A stretch of DNA of 64,000 bases from Pontibacter indicus (GCF_900156345.1 NZ_FTPP01000001.1:1364001-1428000), one strand, 5' to 3'. Positions 52,179-61,408 are shown, counted from the first letter of the stretch. Translations and numbers: made by a program. The notes: a model not told the origin generated them from the letters alone.

Positions 52179-53066
52179 TCAGGTACGCTTTACGCCAATC
52201 TTTTTGCGGAATCCAAGCGGTGTCAGACCGGTCTTTTTCTTGAATAGCCGGGCAAAGTAGGCGGGGTCGTCGAAGCCGAGGGAGTAGGAAATATCAGCAA
52301 TGTTGCTGTCCACATCCGAAAGCGCCAACTGGGCTTTGGTGATGAAATAGTCGATCAGGATGTCTTTGGGGGATTGGTTGGCGATGCTTCTGCAGACGCG
52401 GCTCAGGTGACCAGTGGAGATAAAGAGGTCGCGGGCGTACTCTTCTACCGTTTTCTTGTAGGTGCCCTCTGCCCGGATCAGCTGCTGGAAGCGCCGGAAG
52501 TATACCTTGCTTACATTAGAAGAAGAAAAGAAGGTCTGCCTACCGCCCAGCGAGATGCGGTAGAGTTGCACCAGCATCTGCCCGACCAGGTATTGCAGCA
52601 TCAGGAGGCGGCCCGGGAATTGGCTGTTGTACTCGTCCACACACTTTTGCATAGTTTCAAAAACTTCCATGGTGGCGGGCTCCTCCTCCGTGACCGACAC
52701 CACATGAATTTCCTCCATCCCGAAAATCACATCGGCCTCCCGCTGCAGCATATGCTCCAGCACCGTGTCGGCCAGGTTGATGATCCAGCCCGAAACATCG
52801 GTGAGATGCAGAAAACCGTGGGCGATGTTTTTGGGAACGAGGATGAAGGCGGGCGCCTGAATGGTGCGTTTTTCCGATCCGGAATGAAACTCGGTGTGGC
52901 CCTGCTGTACGAGAAAGATCTGCAGAAAATTATGGTGTGCGTGCAGCTTTACCTGTCCCTGGTGCTGCTTACCGATCTCCCCGAAGGGATGCACGTGGAT
53001 GAGCCCTTTCGCAAATTCGATGGTGTTGGAGCCGTAAAGCCCTTTGTAAAATCGTTTCTCCTCCAT
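52179..53066 (-). CDS. AraC family transcriptional regulator
   Basis: 295 residues. An N-terminal cupin-like sensing domain (about 15-110; KLHAHHNFLQIFLVQQGHTEF and LVPKNIAHGFLHL) and a helical linker lead to a C-terminal AraC DNA-binding domain (about 200-295) with two helix-turn-helix motifs: YARDLFISTGHLSRVCRSIA and IADISYSLGFDDPAYFARLF, then KKKTGLTPLGFRKK. PobR/HpaA-type regulators of aromatic catabolism have this layout. It lies just upstream of the catechol operon in the same direction, so it is probably the activator; the ligand may be muconate or catechol (inference). Confidence 0.93.
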   Translation of the reverse strand: MEEKRFYKGLYGSNTIEFAKGLIHVHPFGEIGKQHQGQVKLHAHHNFLQIFLVQQGHTEFHSGSEKRTIQAPAFILVPKNIAHGFLHLTDVSGWIINLADTVLEHMLQREADVIFGMEEIHVVSVTEEEPATMEVFETMQKCVDEYNSQFPGRLLMLQYLVGQMLVQLYRISLGGRQTFFSSSNVSKVYFRRFQQLIRAEGTYKKTVEEYARDLFISTGHLSRVCRSIANQSPKDILIDYFITKAQLALSDVDSNIADISYSLGFDDPAYFARLFKKKTGLTPLGFRKKIGVKRT

Positions 53067-53184
53067 GTTTTAAATTGTCGCATTGCACGGCAGGCAGCAA
53101 GGCAAACAGGAATTTAGGTAAGGCCGCTCCATTTGGCTATATTACGTAATTTAAAGTTTGTATGAAACTCTTGAAAGCTACCCT

Positions 53185-54228
53185 ATGGAAATCGGAATAA
53201 CCACCTTCGTCGAGAATACCCCGGATCCTTATACCGGAAAACTGCTGCCGCCTGCCGAAAGAATGCGCAACCTGATGGAAGAAATAGAGCTGGCAGACCA
53301 GGTGGGCCTGGATGTTTTTGCCGTTGGGGAGCACCACCGCTCCGACTACATCGTTTCCTCACCGGCTGTCATACTAGCAGCGGCGGCTGTTAAGACCAAA
53401 AACATCAAGTTATCCAGCGGCGTCACCGTCCTCAGCTCCGACGACCCGGTTCGCGTCTTCCAGGACTTCGCGCATGTGGACCTGTTATCCGAAGGCCGGG
53501 CCGAGATCATGGCAGGCCGCGGTTCCTTCATCGAGTCTTTTCCGCTTTTCGGTAACGACCTGAAAGACTACGATACCTTGTTCTCCGAGAAACTGGAATT
53601 GCTGATAGCACTCAACAAAAGCGAGAAGATAACGTGGGAGGGCAAACACCGCCCAGCCATTGATAACCGTGGCGTATACCCCAGGCCCTACCAGCAGGAA
53701 CTGCCGATCTGGGTGGCGGTCGGCGGCACACCGCAGTCTGTGGTGCGGGCGGCTACGCATGGCTTGCCCATGGCGCTGGCCATCATTGGCGGCGAGCCGG
53801 AGCGTTTTGTGCCGTTCACCAACCTCTACAAAGAGACCTACAAAAAAGCCGGCCATGACCCCGCCAAGCTTCAGTTGGCCATTAATTCGCATGGGTTTGT
53901 CGGGGACGATGCGCAGCAGACGGCCGATACATATTACGGTCCTTATGCCTACGTCATGAGCAAGCTGGGGCGGGAACGGGGCTGGTCGCCTATGAACAGG
54001 GAGCATTACGAAGCCATGCGCGGGCCGAAGGGTTCTTTGCTGGTGGGCAGTCCGCAGCAGGTGATCGACAAGATCCTGTACGAGTACGAGCTGTTCGGCA
54101 ATACCCGCTTCCTGTTGCACATCAGCGTAGGTACCTTGCCACACGACAAACTGATGCGCTGCATCGAGCTCCTCGGGACCGTGGTGGCCCCGGCCGTGAA
54201 AAAAGCGGTAGCCAAGGCAAGTTCCTAG
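53185..54228 (+). CDS. LLM class flavin-dependent oxidoreductase
   Basis: 347 residues from ATG 53185 ([15 protein letters not shown]); the frame is open from a TTG at 53158. Bacterial luciferase-like TIM barrel: [57 protein letters not shown] (in parts) and [17 protein letters not shown]. It probably uses FMN or FMNH2 to oxidise an unknown substrate. It is divergent from the AraC gene, so both may share the 118-base spacer for control, but a link to aromatics is not shown. Confidence 0.92.
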   Translation: MEIGITTFVENTPDPYTGKLLPPAERMRNLMEEIELADQVGLDVFAVGEHHRSDYIVSSPAVILAAAAVKTKNIKLSSGVTVLSSDDPVRVFQDFAHVDLLSEGRAEIMAGRGSFIESFPLFGNDLKDYDTLFSEKLELLIALNKSEKITWEGKHRPAIDNRGVYPRPYQQELPIWVAVGGTPQSVVRAATHGLPMALAIIGGEPERFVPFTNLYKETYKKAGHDPAKLQLAINSHGFVGDDAQQTADTYYGPYAYVMSKLGRERGWSPMNREHYEAMRGPKGSLLVGSPQQVIDKILYEYELFGNTRFLLHISVGTLPHDKLMRCIELLGTVVAPAVKKAVAKASS

Positions 54229-54262
54229 AATCGCTATACCTTGAGGCGCTATACCTTTTGCT

Positions 54263-54304
54263 AAGGCCTTGTTAACGGTTTTGAGTAACTATTAACGAGG
54301 CCTT
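54263..54304. terminator. Hairpin between convergent genes
   Basis: AAGGCCTTGTTAA (54263-54275) pairs with TTAACGAGGCCTT (54292-54304) with a mismatch in the middle. It includes the stop region of the ferredoxin-cyclase gene. T-runs are weak on both sides. Confidence 0.5.
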
Positions 54305-55265
54305 ACTCCTGTATCGTTCTGGCGAGGACAGCAGCGTCCTTCGACTCGTAGGGCTTCCCGATCAGTTTCACTTCGTAGGGCGTGCTCACGCCTTTCAGAT
54401 TCAGGTAGTCGCAGCCCACGGCGTAAGGTGGTTTCCGGAGAAGGCGGTAGGCGACGGCCGAGATCACGAAGCTGTTGTTCAGCTCTTTGGTGGCCGCCTG
54501 CAGCCGGGCGGCGATGTTTACCGGAAAGCCCATCACCGTGAGGTTCTGGCTCAGTCCTATCCCTACGTTTCCGACGATCACCCTGCCCACGTGCACACCT
54601 ATACCTACCTCAAAGGTATGGTTGAAATAAGGCCGCATGTAGGTGTTGTTAAAGATCCGCAGATCGGACAGGATCTTGAGCCCGGCCAGCACAGCCGATT
54701 CGGTGGCTTCCCTGATCTTGCTGTTCAGCCCGAAGACAACATAAAGCCCATCACCGGCCGTGTCGATAATTTCACCGTCGTACTGGGCGATGGCATTTTT
54801 GTACAGTGCAAAGATACGGCGCATGACGTGGATGACATCGAAGGGCAGGCTCTTCTCGACGAAAGGTGTGAAGTCGCGGATGTCGATGAAAAAAAGCGCC
54901 AGCTTACGGCTCTCCCCGATCACCGAGGTCATGTTCTCTTCGGTTTCATCCACAAAAATATGACGGTCCACCGCATCCCGGATCAGCCGTTGCACGGCCA
55001 CCCCGTCTCCTTTTACCTGCGACTGGCAGGCGAGCCGCACATTGTCCGGAAACTTCTTCACTCTCTTGATGATCTGCTCTGGAGCGGTGGGCGGCGTCAG
55101 CTTGTCCTGCCCTTCCAGCACCAGCACACGGCACGTGGTGCATTGCCCTTTCCCACCACAGGCATGGTAGTGCGGAATACCGGCATCCAGCGAAGCCTGC
55201 AGAATCGTCTGCCCATCCCGCACCGGCACTACTTTCTCGCCTTTGAAGTTCAGATTGTGAGTCAT
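54303..55265 (-). CDS. Ferredoxin-domain class III nucleotide cyclase
   Basis: 320 residues. Residues about 1-95 are a plant-type 2Fe-2S ferredoxin domain (ILQASLDAGIPHYHACGGKG, CTTCRVLVLEG, VRLACQSQV; four Cys in CxxxxxCxxC-Cn). Residues about 118-300 are a class III adenylate/guanylate cyclase domain: metal Asp in ALFFIDIRDFTPF, DTAGDGLYVVFG, GIGVHVGRVIVGNVG and PVNIAARLQAA. So cyclase output is probably coupled to redox state or electron input. Both metal-binding Asp are present, so activity is likely; cAMP or cGMP is not decided. A Crp/Fnr regulator lies at 62.2 kb. Confidence 0.88.
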   Translation of the reverse strand: MTHNLNFKGEKVVPVRDGQTILQASLDAGIPHYHACGGKGQCTTCRVLVLEGQDKLTPPTAPEQIIKRVKKFPDNVRLACQSQVKGDGVAVQRLIRDAVDRHIFVDETEENMTSVIGESRKLALFFIDIRDFTPFVEKSLPFDVIHVMRRIFALYKNAIAQYDGEIIDTAGDGLYVVFGLNSKIREATESAVLAGLKILSDLRIFNNTYMRPYFNHTFEVGIGVHVGRVIVGNVGIGLSQNLTVMGFPVNIAARLQAATKELNNSFVISAVAYRLLRKPPYAVGCDYLNLKGVSTPYEVKLIGKPYESKDAAVLARTIQE

Positions 55266-55283
55266 GAGCGCTTTGGATTATAC

Positions 55284-55580
55284 TTACTCGTTTTTGGCCG
55301 ATTCTTTGCGCACCAGGTGCTGGTACTCCGGATGCTTTTTAAGAAAGGCTCGCATATAGGGGCACAGCGGCACCAGTTCCAGCTTGTTGGCGGCAATGTG
55401 CTCCAGTGCATACCTGGTCATGGCCCCGGCTATACCCTGGCCTTCCATTTCTTTCGGCACCTCGGTATGCAGCACGGTCATCACGCCGGGCTTCAGCTTA
55501 TACTCGATCACCGCGGTATGGCCTTCTACAGTGGTCTCGAACCTGTTCTGGGCCGGATTATCTTTTACCTCTATCTCCAT
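55284..55580 (-). CDS. GNAT-like acetyltransferase, short (YjdJ type)
   Basis: 98 residues, the size of the small GCN5-related family. HTAVIEYKLKPGVMTVLHTEV, then the acetyl-CoA loop PKEMEGQGIAGAMTRYALEHI and PLCPYMRAFLKKHPEYQHL with the family Cys. Function unknown in detail. It lies 18 bases upstream of the ferredoxin-cyclase gene, probably in one transcript. Confidence 0.92.
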   Translation of the reverse strand: MEIEVKDNPAQNRFETTVEGHTAVIEYKLKPGVMTVLHTEVPKEMEGQGIAGAMTRYALEHIAANKLELVPLCPYMRAFLKKHPEYQHLVRKESAKNE

Positions 55581-55623
55581 GTCATTGCTTCTTAGAGTTA
55601 TTCTTCGGATGCCTAGCTATACC

Positions 55624-55983
55624 TTAGGCGAGGGTAATAAAAATAGAGCTGCGGACGGCCTCCTGCAGGTTTCGGGTTTTGTGGCCTTTGCCGGTCGTGT
55701 CCTCCAGCAGCAGGACCTCCCCCTGCCGGAAGGTGCGTTTCTCACCCAGCGAGGTCTCTATTTCGATGCCGACGTCCAGCACGACAATGTACTGCCGGGC
55801 CGGTGCTGTGTGAAAGTCGTAATCGTAGGTAGGGACCACTTTCCGGAAAATGACGCTCTCCGCTTTTTCCGCCTCTGACAGGAATCCGATCTCCCCTTCC
55901 GGTTTCAAGGTTCTGGAAATATCCTCAAACCTGCTGTCGCCGTTTTCGTCCGCGTATACCCGTGTGATTCTAAAAGCCTCCAT
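55624..55983 (-). CDS. Cupin-like protein
   Basis: 119 residues. The C-terminal two thirds form a single cupin: VPTYDYDFHTAPARQYIVVL, then IEIETSLGEKRTFRQGEVLL and EDTTGKGHKTRN with the second His. The metal ligands typical of cupins are partly present (His in DFHTAP and GHKT). Role unknown. Part of a row of small minus-strand genes between the cyclase and the dioxygenase. Confidence 0.8.
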   Translation of the reverse strand: MEAFRITRVYADENGDSRFEDISRTLKPEGEIGFLSEAEKAESVIFRKVVPTYDYDFHTAPARQYIVVLDVGIEIETSLGEKRTFRQGEVLLLEDTTGKGHKTRNLQEAVRSSIFITLA

Positions 55984-56021
55984 ACCTTCCTTTCGTTAAT
56001 CTCTAATCTCTTTATTTCACT

Positions 56022-56957
56022 TTAGTCAAGTTTGGGCAACGCGGCTTCGATCTCCGCTCTGCGTGCCTCGTAGCGTGGGGGTAGCAGCAAACCGGTTCCC
56101 AGTTCCTCCCAAGGTTCGTCGATGCCAAAGCCCGGGTTGTCGGTGGCGATCTCGAACAAGATGCCATTCGGCTCGCGGAAGTAGAGCGAGTAGAAGTAAT
56201 TGCGGTCTATCTTCTGGGTGATGTTGTAGCCCAGGTCTGCTATCTTTTTCTGAAAATGCATCAACACTTCCTCGTTTTTCACCCGGAAGGCGATGTGGTG
56301 GTTGGTGCCTGCCCCGCCAATGCCACGCGGCTCTTGCGGCAGTTCCACCAGGTCGATGATGTTGGCCGTGTCGACTGCGTCTGTCACGTAGCGGTAGCGG
56401 TTCACGCTCTGTTCCTGCAAGGTATAGCCGAAGATATCGGTTAATACTTGCGCTGTTTTTTCTTTATCCTGTACCGTCAGGGTCACACCGTGAAAGCCCT
56501 TCGTCGCGACAGCAGCTTTCACCTCGTCGGTTTCCCAGGGCGTGCGATTGTCCTGCTTTTTGGGGATCACCAGTTCCAGTTTCAGCCCGTCCGGGTCCAG
56601 GAACGTCAGGTACTGCTCGCCAAACTTTTCGGAGGGCTTGTTGTAGGTGACGTGGTGCTTCTGGAAGCGGTCGATCCAGAAATCGAAGCTGCCCCCGGGT
56701 ACGGCATAGGCAATGTTGGTGGCCATACCGGTACCGGCGCTCCCCCTGCGGGCTCCCTCGTGCGGGAAAAAAGTGAGGATGGTGCCGGCGCTGCCCTTCT
56801 CGTCGCCAAAATAAAAGTGGTAAGTACCCGGATCGTCGAAATTGACCGTCTTTTTGAGCAGGCGGAGGCCCAGCACGTTGGTATAAAAATCCAGATTTTG
56901 CCTGGCCATACCTGCGATGGCGGTGATGTGGTGCAGGCCTGCTATTCTGTTTTCCAT
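56022..56957 (-). CDS. Ring-cleaving dioxygenase (glyoxalase fold), paralog A
   Basis: 311 residues made of two glyoxalase/VOC halves. The first half begins IAGLHHITAIAGMARQNLDFY and has the metal-site LLKKTVNFDDPGTYHFYFGD; the second has GGAGTNHHIAFRVKNEEVLM and NGILFEIATDNPGF. This is the MhqO/LinE-like group, known to act on hydroquinones or be induced by quinones. A paralog of the same layout is at 59491. It precedes a YceI gene with a palindromic operator upstream. Confidence 0.9.
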   Translation of the reverse strand: MENRIAGLHHITAIAGMARQNLDFYTNVLGLRLLKKTVNFDDPGTYHFYFGDEKGSAGTILTFFPHEGARRGSAGTGMATNIAYAVPGGSFDFWIDRFQKHHVTYNKPSEKFGEQYLTFLDPDGLKLELVIPKKQDNRTPWETDEVKAAVATKGFHGVTLTVQDKEKTAQVLTDIFGYTLQEQSVNRYRYVTDAVDTANIIDLVELPQEPRGIGGAGTNHHIAFRVKNEEVLMHFQKKIADLGYNITQKIDRNYFYSLYFREPNGILFEIATDNPGFGIDEPWEELGTGLLLPPRYEARRAEIEAALPKLD

Positions 56958-57036
56958 GATATCATTATTTAGGCGCCATCTACCTGATAATCAGGTATAC
57001 GACTGTTTTATATATTGAATTATTTTTCATTTCAGT

Positions 57037-57576
57037 TTACACCGTCTGCTTCACCAGCTGCACTTCCGCATGGAGCCGAATCTCGTCGCCCACCACCACG
57101 CTGCCCGCTTCAGTCACGGCGTTCCAGGTAAGGCCGAATTCCTTGCGGCTGATCTTGCCGGATACCGTAAAGCCGGCCTTTGTCTGGCCGTACGGGTCTA
57201 CCACTGTACCGCCAAACTCCACGTCCACGGTCACCGGTTTGGACACATCGCGTATGCTCAGTTCGCCGTGTAGCTTGTAGCGACTGCCGTTAACATGCTG
57301 GTAGCGATCAGCCACAAACCGGATCTCGTTGTGCTTCTCCACGTCGAAAAAATCCGGTGACTTAAGGTGCGTGTCGCGTTGCACATTATTGGTGCTGATC
57401 GAATTGACATCGGCCGTAAAAACGACCTCCTCCACCTCACTGAAATCCTCATCCGGCGTGAACGCAACGATGTTGAAGTTTCGGAAGTAACCACTTACGC
57501 TCGTGATCATCAGGTGCTTTACTCTGAACTGCACTTCGCTGTGTATTGGGTCTACCACCCATTTTGTAGGTGCCAT
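57037..57576 (-). CDS. YceI family protein, cytoplasmic form
   Basis: 179 residues from ATG 57574-57576 (MAPTKWVVDPIHSEVQF); the open frame extends 15 codons upstream without YceI homology. Lipocalin-like YceI fold: FRVKHLMITSVSGYFRNF, RDTHLKSPDFFDVEKHNEI and GLTWNAVTEAG. YceI proteins bind isoprenoid-like ligands such as polyprenyl quinones. No signal peptide. With ring-cleaving dioxygenases and FMN reductase nearby it suggests quinone or electrophile stress. A palindromic operator overlaps its promoter. Confidence 0.9.
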   Translation of the reverse strand: MAPTKWVVDPIHSEVQFRVKHLMITSVSGYFRNFNIVAFTPDEDFSEVEEVVFTADVNSISTNNVQRDTHLKSPDFFDVEKHNEIRFVADRYQHVNGSRYKLHGELSIRDVSKPVTVDVEFGGTVVDPYGQTKAGFTVSGKISRKEFGLTWNAVTEAGSVVVGDEIRLHAEVQLVKQTV

Positions 57577-57624
57577 GCTGTTTCCTCTACGTGCCTTTAA
57601 AACTGATTCTATCGATTTCAATTA

Positions 57625-57655
57625 CAAATGTATGTACATTTATTGTATATACATT
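57625..57655 (-). promoter_or_regulatory. Operator and -7 element upstream of YceI gene
   Basis: AATGTATGTACA and TTGTATATACATT form an imperfect palindrome centred near 57641. On the minus strand its end is TACATTTG (57625-57632), an exact TAnnTTTG. A dimeric MarR-like repressor binding here would cover the promoter. Confidence 0.5.
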
Positions 57656-58021
57656 ATTATCTAATAAAAGTTTCCTCCTTATGTAAACAGTGTTCTAGGG
57701 GCGAGTTATCAATTAGCCATACCTGCAACTGCCACCATTCAGTATGTGTGACCATTTCTCTGCCAAGTGTCACCATCCCAACCAGACCTGTCTCAGACAT
57801 TACTTTTTGCGCCTTCCTCACCAAGCCGCTGGTTTCGCGTAATGTTTTATTAATCAGCAAGAATACAGCTTATTCAACGTAACATATCAGAAGGATCTGG
57901 CTATTATACCTATACCTTGAAAGCTTGCATTTGGTGGCGAAAGCCTGCTAAGGGAGCCCATCAATGCGAGGTGAACGGAAGCAGATACACCAGGCTATGA
58001 ACAAAAAACAAACGACATCAC
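57656..58021. other. Spacer without recognisable gene
   Basis: A 67-codon minus-strand reading frame (57657-57860) shows no family similarity that I can support. The MarR-type repressor suggested by the operator is not found here. One CTATACCT copy lies near 57907. Confidence 0.45.
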
Positions 58022-59466
58022 ATGAATCATGAACGGCAACCGAATTTCCTGCTCATTGTAGTGGATGACATGGGCTACTCCGACTGCCAGCCTTTTGGCG
58101 GCGAGATCAACACGCCCAACCTGCAGCAGCTGGCGGATAATGGGGTGCGTTTCCGCCATTTCCATACCTCAGCACTATGCGCACCCACCCGGGCTATGCT
58201 GCTGTCGGGCTGCGACAACCACCATGCGGGCCTGGGCAACATGCCGACAGCACACGCCACCAACCAGTACATGCAGCCCGGCTATGAAGGCTACCTCAAC
58301 AAAGATGTGCTGACCATTCCTGAGATTCTGAAAGACGCTGGCTACCATACCTACATGTCCGGCAAATGGCACCTGGGTGAGCTAGACGGCTTCAGACCTC
58401 ATGACAGGGGCTTTGAGCGCACTTTTTCCTTTCTGGGCGGCGGTGTCAGCCATTTCTACGACCAACGGGCCCTGAGCGAATTTGAGCAACCAAACACAGA
58501 GTATTCGGAAAACGGTGAGACGGTGGAGCACCTGCCGGAAGATTTCTACACCTCAGACTTCTATACCGACAAAATGATCCAGTACATAGCAGAGCAGCAG
58601 GACGACAAGCCCTTCTTCGCTTACCTGGCCTTCACGGCGCCCCACGACCCTCTGCAAGTGCCTGACGCGTGGCTGGATAAGTACAAGGGGGCTTACGATA
58701 GCGGGTACGATGCCATCCGGGAACAGCGTCTGCAGCGGATGAAGGAGCTCGGCCTGGTCCCCCAGAACCTGACCCCGAACGAAGGCAGCGGCGAGTTTGA
58801 ACAGTGGGGCGAGTTAACAGAAGTTGAACGAAGAGAAGCCGCCCGGAAAATGGAGATCTACGCCGCCATGATCGAGAACCTGGACTGAAACCTCGGCCGC
58901 CTGTTCGACAAGCTGAAGGAACTGGACAAGTTCGACGACACCATCATCTTCTTTCTCTCCGACAACGGGGCCAACCCGAAAGAGCCCCATTTCTATGCGC
59001 CTAACACAAAGGAATCGATTGCAGCGGAATACGACAACAGTCTGGAGAATATGGGCAGAATCAACTCGTTCATCTCCATTGGCGGGGCCTGGGCGGAAGT
59101 GGCCAACACGCCGCTTTCCTACTTCAAGCTCACCACCTACGAGGGCGGCACGCAAACGCCCTTTATCGTTTCGGGCAGGCGCATGCACAAACGCGGCATC
59201 GTGACAGATGAACTACTCCACGTCACCGACATCCTGCCTACCATGCTGGACTACGCCAATGTCTCGTACCCGAAGGAGAAAGGCCTGAAGCCACTCTACG
59301 GCACTTCGCTGAAACCCTTCCTGCAACAGGAAACCAGGCAGCCAGTGCGCAACGACTTTGACGTGCTGGGATTCGAGATAACCGAGTGCAAAGCCGTGCT
59401 CAAAGGCGACTGGAAACTCATCTTCATGCCCCCACCCTACGGCAAGGGCGACGAATGGCACCGTTT
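58022..59466 (+). pseudogene. Sulfatase gene broken by a stop codon and loss of its 3' end
   Basis: The first 288 codons encode a type I sulfatase: FLLIVVDDMGYSDCQPFGGE, the formylglycine motif SALCAPTRAMLLSG (Cys53), YMSGKWHLG, APHDPLQVPDAW. At 58886-58888 a TGA interrupts IENLD-NLGRLFDKLKELD. The same frame then continues with DDTIIFFLSDNGANPKEP, YEGGTQTPFIVSG, LLHVTDILPTMLDYA and KGDWKLIFMP. Near 59466, after GKGDEWH, homology ends and the sequence runs into the 3' end of the facing dioxygenase gene. Other sulfatases continue with an LYNLxxDPxE segment. One nonsense change and one deletion are enough to explain this; it is a decayed gene. Confidence 0.8.
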
Positions 59467-59490
59467 ATTTTGCTCTCTGTTAAAAGAGGA

Positions 59491-60468
59491 CTACTCTTTC
59501 GAGAATTCCCTCATGCTTCTGACTGTATCGATGGGCCGCACCATTTTCTCGATGGCTTCGCGCTTCGGTTCCAGGAATGGTGGCAAAGACAATTTTTCAC
59601 CTAACTTTTCATAGGGTTCGTCTCCCATAAATCCAGGTCCATCAGTGGCTAGTTCGAACAAAATACCGGGCGCAACCCGCGTGTACACCGACTCGAAGAA
59701 ATGGCGGTTGACGTAACCGGATGAAGGTAGTCCTATCCTGCCCATGCGGGCAATCCATTCCTCCAGCACGGCGCGGTCCTCTACCCGGAATGCAACGTGG
59801 TGCACGGTTCCAAACCCTTGCTGGGCCATCGCCACATTTCCGTTCTGCTCAACAATAACAGAAGCACCATTTCCGCCCTCTCCCACTTGGAACAAATGGA
59901 AGGCCCCCTCCTCCGCGGTTTCTTTAAACAGAAAGACCTTTTCCAGTATTTCCTTCAGGTAGTCAAACTCCCCGATCCGGATAAATACCGGACCCAAACC
60001 CGTAATGGCATGCTCCAGCGGAACAGGTCCCTTTTGCCAGGGTGTGCCCGACGCTATACCTGTGTTATTTTCGTCTGAAATAAGCTGGTACTGCTGGTCG
60101 TCAAAATCAACAAAGGAGAGCGTCTTGCGGCCAAACTGCTCTTTCACGCCAGCATGCTTCACGTTCAGACGGTCGAAGCGCTTTTCCCAGTAAGCCAGGG
60201 CGGCATCGTTTGGAACCCGGAAAGAGGTTTTGGCGATCTCGTTCTTGCCATGCACCCCCTTCTGAATGCCGGGAAAATCAAAGAAGGTCATGTCGGTGCC
60301 GGCGCTGCCTTTGTCATCGGCGAAGAACAAGTGGTAGGTCTGGATATCGTCCTGGTTCACCGTTTTTTTGACCAGGCGCATGCCCAGGGTATAGGTGAAG
60401 AACTCGTATATCTTTTCGGCACTGCTGGTGATGGCCGTGACATGGTGTACTCCTTTTAGCTCGTTCAT
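59491..60468 (-). CDS. Ring-cleaving dioxygenase (glyoxalase fold), paralog B
   Basis: 325 residues, same layout as the protein at 56022: LKGVHHVTAITSSAEKIYEFF, VKKTVNQDDIQTYHLFFADD, GTVHHVAFRVEDRAVLE and GILFELATDGPGF. The C-terminal KLSLPPFLEP and KMVRPIDT follow. The two copies differ a good deal, so duplication is not recent. The gene's 3' end now abuts the decayed sulfatase. Probably quinone or hydroquinone ring cleavage. Confidence 0.9.
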   Translation of the reverse strand: MNELKGVHHVTAITSSAEKIYEFFTYTLGMRLVKKTVNQDDIQTYHLFFADDKGSAGTDMTFFDFPGIQKGVHGKNEIAKTSFRVPNDAALAYWEKRFDRLNVKHAGVKEQFGRKTLSFVDFDDQQYQLISDENNTGIASGTPWQKGPVPLEHAITGLGPVFIRIGEFDYLKEILEKVFLFKETAEEGAFHLFQVGEGGNGASVIVEQNGNVAMAQQGFGTVHHVAFRVEDRAVLEEWIARMGRIGLPSSGYVNRHFFESVYTRVAPGILFELATDGPGFMGDEPYEKLGEKLSLPPFLEPKREAIEKMVRPIDTVRSMREFSKE

Positions 60469-60677
60469 GCTGCTTGCTTTTTTGGTCTTGGGGCAGGTAT
60501 AGGTTTTACAGGTATTTTATACGTTGCCTTTTCCGCAAACAGGTATAGTAGTAGAGAAACTTACAGCGCTGCCTTGCGCTATACCTGACTCTTCGGATCT
60601 GTTGGTACAGACAATCGCCCCGACCTGCTTAAAACTTTTTAGTGGGCTCCCGTTTAACAAAATAAAAAAAGATAGCC

Positions 60678-61343
60678 ATGGCAGAAGAACAAAATAAAAG
60701 CCGGGAGCACACCAGTTTTCTGGTTTTCTCGGCCTCACTCCGAAAAGACTCTTTGAATACTATACTGGCAAAACTGGCCGTGAAGGTAATTGAGCAACAT
60801 GGTGGCACCGTGGACTTTGCTGACATGGCCGAGTTCGACTGCCCCACCTTTAACCAGGACCTGGAAGTAGACGGTTTCCATCCGGATGGGGCCAGGGAGT
60901 TTCAGAAACGCATTCTGGCAAACGATGCCATGATCATTTCATCGCCGGAGTACAACGGCTCCATGCCCGGCAACCTGAAGAACATCATCGACTGGACCTC
61001 CCGTTTCCGGCCGCAGCCCTTCCACCAGTACCATGCCTTGCTCTTGTCCGCTTCTTCCTCCATGGCGGGTGGCAACCGCGGGCTTTGGGCGCTGCGTGTT
61101 CCGTTCGAGCACCTGGGCACGCGGGTATACCCCGATATGTTCTCGCTGGCAATCGCGCCCCAGGCTTTTGAGGAGGATGGCAGCTTGAAGGACAAGACGC
61201 TGGCCAAACGATTTGAAGGCAATCTGGTCGCCTTTATGAACCTGGTGGAAGCCTCCAAGCACTATCCGTGCATCCGCAAGGCCTGGGTAGAGTTTTTGGG
61301 AGAGAAACCAGCCAAAGAAACAGAACGTGTAGAAGAGAGCTGA
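60678..61343 (+). CDS. NADPH-dependent FMN reductase, larger form
   Basis: 221 residues, flavodoxin-like fold. FLVFSASLRKDSLNTILA (phosphate loop), ISSPEYNGSMPGNLKNIIDW (flavin site) and SASSSMAGGNRGLWALR are conserved in the FMN reductase/chromate and quinone reductase group. It is divergent from dioxygenase B across a 209-base spacer that holds AGGTATAG copies but no clear repeat. A role in quinone detoxification fits its neighbours. Confidence 0.9.
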   Translation: MAEEQNKSREHTSFLVFSASLRKDSLNTILAKLAVKVIEQHGGTVDFADMAEFDCPTFNQDLEVDGFHPDGAREFQKRILANDAMIISSPEYNGSMPGNLKNIIDWTSRFRPQPFHQYHALLLSASSSMAGGNRGLWALRVPFEHLGTRVYPDMFSLAIAPQAFEEDGSLKDKTLAKRFEGNLVAFMNLVEASKHYPCIRKAWVEFLGEKPAKETERVEES

Positions 61344-61408
61344 TTCCGAACGCTGGCACAGAGCAGCTGCGCCATAGGTATAGCACCCGACATAAAAGCC
61401 CTGAATGC

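Noticed and set aside
57657..57860. MarR-family regulator or its remnant upstream of YceI
   Set aside because: The 67-codon frame has no helix-turn-helix pattern that I could defend.
58886..58888. Selenocysteine or TGA readthrough in the sulfatase
   Set aside because: No SECIS-like structure is seen, the position is not catalytic, and the 3' end of the gene is missing as well.
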